From contig JAQURI010000067.1 in NCBI GenBank assembly GCA_028715665.1, forward strand, positions 1 through 7,922: 7,922 nt of DNA, read 5' to 3'. This stretch comes from Candidatus Ratteibacteria bacterium (GTDB lineage Bacteria > CAIJMQ01). The translations under genes were made by a program, and so were the position numbers. Position 1 is the first letter of the stretch; every line of letters starts with the position of its first letter. The notes beneath the pieces were generated by a model. The model saw nothing but the letters and a program-made list of their open reading frames with translations. It made no database searches and was not told the origin of the DNA. Shown here in pieces: positions 1 through 5,995 of this stretch.

Positions 1-1
1 A

Positions 2-190
2 GTTTTTCCGGGGGATTGGATAGTCGGAGATGATGACGGAGTAGTAGTGGTACCGCAGGCAAAATCTGCCGAAATGGCTAACCGCGCTATGGATGTTCTG
101 GAGAAAGAAAACAGGGTCCGCAAAGAAATCAAAGAAGGCAGCACTCTTTCACAGGTGACCGAACTTCTTCGTTGGGAAAAAACGAGATAA
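2..190 (+). CDS. RraA-like / hexulose-6-phosphate synthase-type protein, C-terminal fragment
   Basis: Only the last 62 residues are present; the frame is open through the left edge and stops at TAA 188-190. The peptide begins VFPGDWIVGDDDGVVVVP, the GD-x-(I/V)-x-GD-x-DGVVVVP signature near the end of the RraA / HMG-CHA aldolase fold. The stretch after it (ANRAMDVLEKENRVRKEI, then GSTLSQV and a final RWEKTR) resembles the tail of proteins annotated as hexulose-6-phosphate synthase fused to an RraA-like domain, known from archaea and some bacteria. Whether an N-terminal synthase domain exists cannot be seen. Such proteins act in the cytoplasm, either on formaldehyde/ribulose-phosphate chemistry or on oxaloacetate-type keto acids; true RNase E regulation is only one branch of the family. 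No terminator follows, so some read-through toward rpsA is possible. Family assignment is fairly secure; the specific function is not. Confidence 0.75.
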   Translation, partial: VFPGDWIVGDDDGVVVVPQAKSAEMANRAMDVLEKENRVRKEIKEGSTLSQVTELLRWEKTR

Positions 191-191
191 C

Positions 192-219
192 TTGACACTA
201 ATCGGGTTGACAGCAAAAT
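192..219 (+). promoter_or_regulatory. Possible sigma70-type promoter P1 upstream of rpsA
   Basis: A perfect TTGACA at 192-197 lies just after the upstream stop codon. A 16-base spacer leads to CAAAAT at 214-219, which matches TATAAT at four of six positions. This is the weakest position of the three candidates because it is farthest from rpsA. Inferred from sequence only. Confidence 0.3.
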
Positions 220-236
220 AAACATTGTGATACATT
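207..236 (+). promoter_or_regulatory. Possible sigma70-type promoter P2 upstream of rpsA
   Basis: A second perfect TTGACA at 207-212, exactly 15 bases after the first, is followed after 18 bases by TACATT at 231-236 (four of six matches to TATAAT). It overlaps the P1 candidate, so both could not be occupied at once. Confidence 0.3.
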
Positions 237-258
237 GCGACTATTGTTTTGTTCAAAG

Positions 259-287
259 TTGACAAAACCATTAAATTGCAATAGTAT
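259..287 (+). promoter_or_regulatory. Likely main sigma70-type promoter (P3) of rpsA
   Basis: A third perfect TTGACA at 259-264 has the ideal 17-base spacer to TAGTAT at 282-287 (four of six matches). Transcription would start near 293-296, giving a leader of about 66-69 bases before the GTG start, with the hairpin at 298-317 almost at its 5' end. This is the best spaced of the three candidates. No experimental support is available. Confidence 0.45.
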
Positions 288-297
288 ATGCTCCCTC

Positions 298-317
298 GTT
301 TGCCCGACACGGCAAAC
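298..317 (+). other. Leader hairpin upstream of rpsA
   Basis: GTTTGCC (298-304) and GGCAAAC (311-317) form a perfect 7-base-pair stem with the 6-base loop CGACAC. No T run follows, so it is not an intrinsic terminator. If P3 is used, the hairpin sits within a few bases of the transcript's 5' end, where it could protect the mRNA or take part in S1 autoregulation. The structure is seen; the role is inferred. Confidence 0.4.
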
Positions 318-345
318 AGACTTAAACCAAAAGAAGAGAAAATAT

Positions 346-351
346 AAGGAG
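346..351 (+). promoter_or_regulatory. Ribosome-binding site of rpsA
   Basis: AAGGAG is followed by 10 bases and then GTG at 362. It supports the non-ATG start. Confidence 0.75.
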
Positions 352-361
352 TTAAATAACA

Positions 362-2050
362 GTGACTGAAACAAAGAAAAAAACGCAAAGTTCCGCCACT
401 GCTTCTACGGCGGGTAAAATCGAGGAAATGTATTTTTCTAATCTAAAACCTATTACTGTGGGAGAGGTGGTAAAAGGGAAAATAGCTCAAATCAGCAAAG
501 GCGAGGCTTTAATAGACATAGGATATAAGTCCGAAGGCGTCATATCCCTTTCCAATTTCGACTCCCCGGAGGATTTAAAAGTAGGGGACGAACTGGAAGT
601 TCTCATTGAATCCAAAGAAAACGAGGACGGAATGGTGGAGCTTTCTCTGGAAAAGGCGGACTTTATAAAGAATTGGGGAAGAATTCAAAAAGCTTACAAT
701 TCAGGCGAAATTATTAAAGGCAAAATAACCAAAAAAATAAAAGGCGGGTTCATTGTCAATATAGGCATTCCCGGATTTTTGCCGTCTTCGCAGGTAGATA
801 TAGAACCGTTGAAAAATCAGGATGATTTGGTCGGAAAAGAAAAAGAATTCAAAATCCTGAAAACCAACCAATGGAGAAAGAATGTAGTAGTTTCGCATAA
901 AGCTTATTTGGAAGAAACCAGAGACCAGTCGAGAAAACACCTTCTTGAAACCCTGAAACCCAAGGATATAGTCAAAGGCAAGGTCAAAAACATTACCGAT
1001 TTCGGCGCTTTTATAGATTTAGGCGGGCTTGACGGATTGCTTCATATAACCGACATTTCATGGGGCAGGATTTCCCACCCTTCGGAAGTTTTGGCAATAG
1101 GCGAAGAAGTAGAACTGGTAATATTGGAGATAGATAAAGAGAAAAAGCGCGTCTCTCTCGGTTTGAAACAAAAAACCGCTGACCCGTGGGAATTGGTTGA
1201 GAAAAAATTCCCGCTTAATTCCAAAGTCAAAGGGACAGTAGTAAATATAACCAATTACGGGATATTCTTGGAGCTGGAAAAAGGGATTGAAGGTTTAATC
1301 CACATATCAGAACTCTCATGGACAAAACATATTTCCCACCCGTCTCAAATGTTAAGTATCGGTGATGTGGTGGAAGCAATCGTAATCAATATAGATAAAG
1401 CGAACAATAAAATCGCTCTATCCATCAAGAGAACGGAAGCAGACCCATGGCTTAAACTAAAAGACAAATATCCCAAAGGGAGCCAAATCAAAACAAAAGT
1501 AAGAACAATCACCGATTACGGCGTTTTCGTTGAGCTGGAAGAGGGGATAGAAGGTTTAATACATGTTTCCGATTTGTCATGGGCTTCCAGAGTGGAACAT
1601 CCTTCAAAATTGGTAAAAAAGGGCGAAAAAATAGAAGTGGTGGTCCTGGATGTAGACCCTGCGCAAAGGAAGATATCCCTTGGCAGAAAACAACTGTTGC
1701 CTAATCCGTGGGAAGAAATCGACAAGAAATACAAAATCGGTATGGAAACAGACGGTATAGTGACAAAAGTGGCTGATTTTGGCGCATTCGTAGAACTCGA
1801 AGAGGGGATAGAAGGGCTTTTGCATATATCGGACCTGTCCGCCAATATTCGACAGGCGGGAATAAAGGAAGAAACATCCGACTTAACAGCCCAAGAAAAT
1901 GAAAAAAAGTCGACACTAAAAGTGGGCGATAAAATAAGGGTAATAGTGGTAAGGGTCAGCCCGGAAGAGAGAAAAATCGGGCTTAGTTTAGCCGGTATAA
2001 ACGATAAATCTTCAACGGAACAGAAGAAATCCAAGAAAAAAGCAACTTAA
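362..2050 (+). CDS. rpsA: 30S ribosomal protein S1, six S1 domains
   Basis: The 562-residue protein has six S1 (OB-fold) RNA-binding repeats: roughly residues 31-98, 114-180, 200-270, 286-356, 372-443 and 459-546. Domains 3-6 carry the classic motif of the type ITDFGAFIDL...GLDGLLHITDISW, then HP and IG/VGD; domains 1 and 2 are divergent, as expected for the ribosome-docking half of S1. S1 binds mRNA and brings it to the 30S subunit, mostly helping messages with weak ribosome-binding sites. Length matches typical six-domain S1 (about 550-570). Domain 6 lacks the Trp after DLS and carries an extra charged stretch at about 495-520; the C-terminus is a Lys/Ser-rich tail. The start is GTG, chosen because AAGGAG at 346-351 lies 10 bases upstream and the frame aligns with S1. 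Three possible promoters and a leader hairpin precede it. Confidence 0.96.
   Translation: MTETKKKTQSSATASTAGKIEEMYFSNLKPITVGEVVKGKIAQISKGEALIDIGYKSEGVISLSNFDSPEDLKVGDELEVLIESKENEDGMVELSLEKADFIKNWGRIQKAYNSGEIIKGKITKKIKGGFIVNIGIPGFLPSSQVDIEPLKNQDDLVGKEKEFKILKTNQWRKNVVVSHKAYLEETRDQSRKHLLETLKPKDIVKGKVKNITDFGAFIDLGGLDGLLHITDISWGRISHPSEVLAIGEEVELVILEIDKEKKRVSLGLKQKTADPWELVEKKFPLNSKVKGTVVNITNYGIFLELEKGIEGLIHISELSWTKHISHPSQMLSIGDVVEAIVINIDKANNKIALSIKRTEADPWLKLKDKYPKGSQIKTKVRTITDYGVFVELEEGIEGLIHVSDLSWASRVEHPSKLVKKGEKIEVVVLDVDPAQRKISLGRKQLLPNPWEEIDKKYKIGMETDGIVTKVADFGAFVELEEGIEGLLHISDLSANIRQAGIKEETSDLTAQENEKKSTLKVGDKIRVIVVRVSPEERKIGLSLAGINDKSSTEQKKSKKKAT
1538..1815 (+). repeat. Internal DNA repeat between S1 domains 5 and 6
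   Basis: An identical 17-base word (GAAGAGGGGATAGAAGG) occurs at 1538-1554 and 1799-1815, encoding the shared EEGIEG of domains 5 and 6. Domain 4 has a diverged copy near 1275. The identity at the DNA level, not only in protein, fits duplication of S1 modules or gene conversion between them. Confidence 0.6.
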
Positions 2051-2051
2051 T

Positions 2052-2088
2052 TCCTGCGATGAACTCCGGCATCGTGCCGGAAGCGGGA
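2052..2088 (+). other. Stem-loop between rpsA and the zinc-ribbon gene
   Basis: TCCGGCA (2065-2071) and TGCCGGA (2075-2081) form a perfect 7-base-pair stem with a 3-base TCG loop. TCCTGC (2052-2057) and GCGGGA (2083-2088) can extend it with one G-U pair across an asymmetric internal loop. No T run follows on the plus strand, so complete termination is unlikely; it may stabilise the rpsA 3' end or weaken expression of the next gene. Confidence 0.4.
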
Positions 2089-2099
2089 TAAATAAAAAA

Positions 2100-2417
2100 T
2101 TGAAAGCAGAAATCATTAAGACAAACCTTTATTGTCTGCACTGCGAAAAAGAAACTCCACATGTTATAACGTATGTAGGCGGTTATGTTCATAAAATTGA
2201 ATGTAGTCTCTGCAGTACCGAGCTTCGTATCGATAAGGAAAAAATATTAAAATTTTATACTTCCAATATTATCAAAAGACTTTTTACAAAACCTGAAAGA
2301 CTAACGGATGAACTACGCAAAGACATGTCATCCCTATTAACTTCTTTGCCGTTTAGGATCGTATCGAAACCTTATCGTATGGCGAAGGAGTTTTTTGATA
2401 TTATTAAAGAAAAGTAA
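2100..2417 (+). CDS. Small zinc-ribbon protein of unknown function
   Basis: The 105-residue protein has two cysteine pairs, CLHC (residues 12-15) and CSLC (35-38), separated by a stretch with HVITYVGGYVHKIEC; this is the layout of a treble-clef/zinc-ribbon metal site. The remainder is basic and probably helical (about residues 46-105), with no signal peptide or membrane segment, so it should be cytoplasmic. It resembles short bacterial proteins loosely labelled 'bh protein', but I cannot assign a role. The start is TTG; the next in-frame Met is too late to keep the cysteines. Its ribosome-binding site is poor (GCGGGA at 2083-2088, 11 bases away and partly inside a stem-loop). It lies 49 bases after rpsA on the same strand, so co-transcription is plausible, and a zinc ribbon with a basic tail would be compatible with nucleic-acid binding; that is inference. 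Confidence 0.8.
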   Translation: MKAEIIKTNLYCLHCEKETPHVITYVGGYVHKIECSLCSTELRIDKEKILKFYTSNIIKRLFTKPERLTDELRKDMSSLLTSLPFRIVSKPYRMAKEFFDIIKEK

Positions 2418-2467
2418 AAAAAGATTAGAAAGAGTATTAATGCTGTAATCTGCACAATCTATCTTAA

Positions 2468-3619
2468 ATGAAGCCCAAAACTCTGCTATCCATTGTTTTT
2501 CTAATTGCCCTTTTGGTTTTTATAGCAGGCGGTAGTGCGTTATTGATTCAAAACAAAAGAAATCAGCTAAATCAAATCCGATATCAAGAAGCTGTTGTAT
2601 TTTTAAGAGATTCAAAATATCCGGAAGCATTGGCGATTTTGCAAAATATTTATCCCAAAACGAAAGGCGAGACGCAAACGGAAATTCTTTATCAAATCGG
2701 CAATTGCTACCAAAAGATGGGCGAAATAAGCGAAGCGGAAAAATACTGGAAAAAAGTCTTGGATTCAAAATATACTTTTTATCACCCTGCAATATATTAC
2801 GAACTTGCGCAACAAAGATTGAAAGATGAAAAATTTGAGGAAGCACAATTTTATTATTCGCAAATCGTAGGAAAATTTCCTTCCCATGCTTTGGTTGGAA
2901 ACGCTTTATTAGGCCCCGCTGATATATACTTGGCCAAAAAAGAATTTGAAAAAGCCAGAAAATATTGCGAAGAAGTAATTGAAAATCCGTCTTCTTCTTC
3001 GATAGCAAAAGAAATCGCAATAGATAAACTTGGCGAGATTAATATTAATTTATTGTTTTCTCCCGTTTCAACCGATATAAGCGAAACTTATACCATAAAG
3101 GCGGGAGACAGTTTATTTTCAATAGCCACAAAACTAAAAACAACTATAGCCTTGTTAATGCGGGTAAATAATCTAACGGACAATATTATAAAGCCCGGTC
3201 AAAAATTAAAGACCATTATTAATAAGTTTTCCATATCGGTAAATGTAGATAAACGGGATTTATTCTTAAATTATGACGGTAAGTTGTTCAAGAGATATAA
3301 AATAGCGGTTGGAACTGATGATACCCCCACCCCGCTCGGCACATTTGAAATAAGAGAAAAACTCAAAGACCCTACATGGTACCCGTCAAGCGGCGGAGTT
3401 GTAGCCCCCAATTCGCCCGAAAACCTTCTGGGCTCAAGATGGATAGGGTTGTGGCAAGGAGTCCAAAAAACCAGTTATGGAATCCATGAAGCAGTCGAAC
3501 CTTCAGATATAGGAAAATATGTAAGCAATGGATGTATAAGAATGCTGAAGACCGACTTGGAAGAATTGTACGATATTGTTACAATTGGTATACAGGTTAC
3601 TATAAAGGGTAACCAGTGA
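2468..3619 (+). CDS. Membrane-anchored TPR-LysM-L,D-transpeptidase (YkuD family)
   Basis: This 383-residue envelope enzyme has a Lys-flanked hydrophobic segment at residues 5-27 (signal anchor, or uncleaved signal), then TPR-like helical pairs at about 38-170, one LysM domain at about 207-250 (YTIKAGDSLFSIATKL ... IIKPGQKL) and a YkuD domain at about 254-380. The catalytic His340 (GIHEAV) and Cys356 (SNGCIRM) are present, with the expected spacing and the conserved Gly and Arg around the Cys. YkuD enzymes cross-link peptidoglycan through 3-3 bonds or attach proteins to it, using a Cys nucleophile; LysM binds glycan, and the TPR part probably holds a partner. It should be active outside the cytoplasmic membrane. 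The start is ATG 2468, directly before the Lys-rich N-terminus; no Shine-Dalgarno is visible. The TPR-LysM-YkuD order is less usual than LysM-YkuD alone. No gene symbol is safe. Confidence 0.92.
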   Translation: MKPKTLLSIVFLIALLVFIAGGSALLIQNKRNQLNQIRYQEAVVFLRDSKYPEALAILQNIYPKTKGETQTEILYQIGNCYQKMGEISEAEKYWKKVLDSKYTFYHPAIYYELAQQRLKDEKFEEAQFYYSQIVGKFPSHALVGNALLGPADIYLAKKEFEKARKYCEEVIENPSSSSIAKEIAIDKLGEININLLFSPVSTDISETYTIKAGDSLFSIATKLKTTIALLMRVNNLTDNIIKPGQKLKTIINKFSISVNVDKRDLFLNYDGKLFKRYKIAVGTDDTPTPLGTFEIREKLKDPTWYPSSGGVVAPNSPENLLGSRWIGLWQGVQKTSYGIHEAVEPSDIGKYVSNGCIRMLKTDLEELYDIVTIGIQVTIKGNQ

Positions 3620-3622
3620 CTT

Positions 3623-3658
3623 TGCCTATCCCGCCATTGTAACAGTGGCGGGCGGGCA
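3623..3658 (+). repeat. Long hairpin in the gap before accA
   Basis: CCCGCCATTG (3630-3639) pairs with CAGTGGCGGG (3643-3652) over 10 base pairs (one G-T) around a 3-base loop, TAA. TGCC (3623-3626) and GGCA (3655-3658) extend the stem beyond a small internal loop. No T run follows on either side, so it is not a standard terminator. The word GTATACAG flanks it at 3588-3595 (inside the upstream coding end) and at 3659-3666, and GTAACCAG recurs at 3609-3616 and 3666-3673. The arrangement resembles a short interspersed palindromic element or its remnant. Confidence 0.5.
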
Positions 3659-3730
3659 GTATACAGTAACCAGAAATACCAGCAGGTTTTTCAATGTGAA
3701 CTGTCCACTGCCGAGCATAGCGAGGTATAA

Positions 3731-4690
3731 ATGCATATAAAAGAATTGGAATTCGAAAAACCGATTATAGAATTGGAAAAAAGGATCCAGGAACTTAAAT
3801 CTTCCAGTTCCGACAAGGGATTTGATTTATCGAAAGAAATAGAAGATTTAGAGAAAAAAGTTAAAGATAAAAAGGCGGAAATATATGAAAATATAAACGC
3901 ATGGCAGAGGACACAGATAGCAAGGCATCCCAAACGTCCATACACTCTTGATTACGTCGGGCTTATAATGGAAGATTTTATAGAGATGCACGGAGACAGG
4001 ACGTTTTATGACGACCTTGCGATTGTAGGAGGTATAGCTTCTTTTGAAGGGAAAACAGTTGTTGTAATAGGACATCAAAAGGGACGTGACACAAGAGAAA
4101 ATTTGAAACGCAATTTCGGCATGGCTAATCCCGAGGGTTACAGAAAAGCATTGCGGCTGATGAAATTTGCCGAAAAATTTTCTTTTCCGGTGATAACTTT
4201 CATCGATACTCCCGGCGCATATCCGGGCATAGGCGCGGAAGAAAGAGGACAAGCTTGCGCCATAGCGACGAATTTAAAGGAAATGGCGTCTTTGGCTGTC
4301 CCGATAGTTACCGTGGTAATCGGTGAGGGAGGAAGCGGCGGCGCTTTAGGTATAAGCGTGGGCAATTATATCTATATGCTGGAATACGCCGTCTATTATG
4401 TATGCAGTCCCGAAGCATGCAGTTCTATATTATGGAGAGATGTATCCAAGGCAACTATAGCGGCGGAACTGCAGGGCATCACAGGGAAAGACCTGTTGAA
4501 ATTCGGCGTAATCGATGGAATAATCCCGGAAACCCTTGGGGGAAGCCATAGGGGGCCGGAAGAAACCGCACAGAACATCAAAACAACTTTAAAAAGAGTG
4601 CTTGACGAACTCTGCTCGTGGCCGGTTGAAAAACTCATTAGCCAGAGATATGAAAAATACAGGAAAATAGGGAAACATTCCATAATATAA
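3731..4690 (+). CDS. accA: Acetyl-CoA carboxylase carboxyltransferase subunit alpha
   Basis: The 319-residue protein aligns end to end with AccA. It opens with the LEFEKPIIELEKRI helix, then a coiled-coil-like charged segment (about 12-55), ARHPKRPYTLDYV (64-76), DRTFYDDLAIVGG, GHQKGRD and NFGMANPEGYRKA, FIDTPGAYPGIGAEERGQA, and the oxyanion-forming GEGGSGGALGI (198-208). With AccD it moves the carboxyl group from carboxybiotin to acetyl-CoA, making malonyl-CoA for fatty-acid synthesis in the cytoplasm. The usual SPEGC near the end reads SPEAC here (226-230), a mild change. The start ATG 3731 has GAGGT at 3722-3726, only 4 bases away, and gives the normal N-terminus. accD, accB and accC are not in the window, so the partner must be encoded elsewhere. 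Only 22 bases separate it from the next gene. Confidence 0.97.
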   Translation: MHIKELEFEKPIIELEKRIQELKSSSSDKGFDLSKEIEDLEKKVKDKKAEIYENINAWQRTQIARHPKRPYTLDYVGLIMEDFIEMHGDRTFYDDLAIVGGIASFEGKTVVVIGHQKGRDTRENLKRNFGMANPEGYRKALRLMKFAEKFSFPVITFIDTPGAYPGIGAEERGQACAIATNLKEMASLAVPIVTVVIGEGGSGGALGISVGNYIYMLEYAVYYVCSPEACSSILWRDVSKATIAAELQGITGKDLLKFGVIDGIIPETLGGSHRGPEETAQNIKTTLKRVLDELCSWPVEKLISQRYEKYRKIGKHSII

Positions 4691-4712
4691 ATACAAAAAT
4701 ATAAATAAAATC

Positions 4713-5924
4713 ATGCGAAAACTGCTCATATATATTTTGATAATTCTTGTCTTTTCCTGCGGGTGCGCTACTACTGCGCTAAAGGAAGACAAGACAGTTA
4801 AAATGCAGGCCGCTTCCTCTACGGCATCAAACAAGGATGCATACGAAGATTTTAAATCGGCATCAGAACTTATAATCCCGGCAGATATAACGGTTAGTTA
4901 TATGTTTGCCGAAGTATTAAACAAAGGCTGGACGAAAGAGGATAAAAATCTGGAAAAATTGCTTTCTGATAATGAGCCGGCATTCAAAGAGTTCGAAAAA
5001 GGATTGGTTAAAGAACAACTGACTTTTCCATCGGTTACAAACCCCGAAGAACGCAGGGAACGTCTTTTTACTCTGAACAGGTTAACTGAACTTGCAAGAC
5101 TGTTAAATTTAAGAATTCAATTCCAGCTTTATAAAAAGGACTATGCAAAAGCCGTTCAATACTGTTTTGATATTATAAAATTCGGGCAACATATGGAAAA
5201 AGGAGGCAATTCCTTATCCAGCAGAATGGGAATGGCTATAGAATCCAATGGATACAAAAATTTAAGAAACATATTCTTATTTCAGGCAAAAGGACTGAAT
5301 TATACACGCTTGTTGGAAAAGCTCCAGGTTCTCCGTGGCGGCACGGACAGCAGAACCCAGTTGGAAAAAATATTGAAGAAAGAATTTTTCGATATAAAAT
5401 TAAATGTTTTGCCTTTGGTGCTTTCCGATTTCGACTGGATGGACTTCACGGAAAGTTACCGGAAAAGCGGCTATACAGATGAAGACATAGAGCAAAGTAT
5501 CAGGGTGTGTTATATGGATGCTCTTCAGTATATCGGTTTGCCTTATAAAGAAGGATTGAAAAAGTGGATATTGGAAGAAAAACCTCAAAATCCCGTAAGA
5601 CAAATATTTTTACCTATATTGAAAAATATGTATATAGAATGCGGGCGGTTAGATACGGAAAGAGACGCTACTTTTATAATCATAGGATTGGAATCTTACT
5701 ATAACAAAAACAAACAATACCCCGGCAAACTTTTCGACCTTGTCCCGGATTATCTTCCATCCGTGCCAAACGATTCCTTCAGCGGAGAACCTTTTATTTA
5801 TCAAAGAAGAGGTAAGGGTTGGCTGATGTATAGCGTAGGAAGCGACCTGCGGGACGGATTTGGGCAAATCCACAGCTACTCAACTCCTGACGGTTCGGGA
5901 GATATAATTTTTTATAAAGAATAA
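4713..5924 (+). CDS. Putative lipoprotein with pseudopilin-like C-terminal module
   Basis: The 403-residue protein begins with MRKLL and a hydrophobic stretch (4-14) ending in VFSCGCA, a lipoprotein signal with Cys16 (VFS-C) or Cys18 as the lipidated residue. A Ser/Thr/Ala-rich linker follows, then a long, probably all-helical region (about 40-310) I do not recognise. The end (about 318-403) reads as a helix with YYNKNKQYPGKLFDLVPDYL, then VPNDSFSGEPFIYQRRG, WLMYSVGSDLRDG and a closing GDIIFYKE. That order (YP..L..LVP.YLP..P.D.F.G.PF.Y, then YS.G.D, then DI.F) is shared with the C-terminal part of GspG-type pseudopilins and with many uncharacterised proteins of Planctomycetes-like bacteria; in GspG the acidic loop binds calcium. 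It is probably on the outer membrane or periplasmic face. No pilin N-terminus is present, so it is not itself a pseudopilin. The start lacks a ribosome-binding site; the signal peptide fixes it. Confidence 0.82.
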   Translation: MRKLLIYILIILVFSCGCATTALKEDKTVKMQAASSTASNKDAYEDFKSASELIIPADITVSYMFAEVLNKGWTKEDKNLEKLLSDNEPAFKEFEKGLVKEQLTFPSVTNPEERRERLFTLNRLTELARLLNLRIQFQLYKKDYAKAVQYCFDIIKFGQHMEKGGNSLSSRMGMAIESNGYKNLRNIFLFQAKGLNYTRLLEKLQVLRGGTDSRTQLEKILKKEFFDIKLNVLPLVLSDFDWMDFTESYRKSGYTDEDIEQSIRVCYMDALQYIGLPYKEGLKKWILEEKPQNPVRQIFLPILKNMYIECGRLDTERDATFIIIGLESYYNKNKQYPGKLFDLVPDYLPSVPNDSFSGEPFIYQRRGKGWLMYSVGSDLRDGFGQIHSYSTPDGSGDIIFYKE

Positions 5925-5943
5925 AAGAATAGAAAATAAAAAT

Positions 5944-5980
5944 TAAGCGGATAACAGTTAGATGGATTGTTATCCGCTTA
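5944..5980 (-). terminator. Convergent intrinsic terminator, mainly for the minus-strand pfp transcript
   Basis: TAAGCGGATAACA (5944-5956) and TGTTATCCGCTTA (5968-5980) form a perfect 13-base-pair stem. Read on the minus strand, the stem starts 15 bases after the phosphofructokinase stop codon and is followed by TTTTTATTTTC, a good U-rich tract. On the plus strand the following ATTAGTCT is only weakly U-rich, so it would end the upstream lipoprotein transcript less efficiently. Confidence 0.8.
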
Positions 5981-5995
5981 TTAGTCTGGCGATGC

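Noticed and set aside
1516..2034. 172-residue open frame on the minus strand within rpsA
   Set aside because: It is antisense to strongly conserved S1 domains 5-6, has Ser/Phe/Pro-rich shadow composition and no family motifs.
2065..2081. Stem-loop after rpsA as an intrinsic terminator
   Set aside because: There is no T run after the stem on the plus strand, and the next gene begins 19 bases later on the same strand.
2520..3020. 166-residue open frame on the minus strand within the L,D-transpeptidase gene
   Set aside because: It is antisense to the TPR region, has Phe/Leu/Arg-rich shadow composition and no supporting start site.
3630..3652. Hairpin before accA as an intrinsic terminator
   Set aside because: It is followed by GC-rich sequence and then mixed sequence on both strands, with no U-rich tract.
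5945..5979. Resemblance of TTGTTATCCGCT to the lac operator
   Set aside because: The match is to one half only, and the sequence is fully explained as a terminator stem between convergent genes, far from any promoter.
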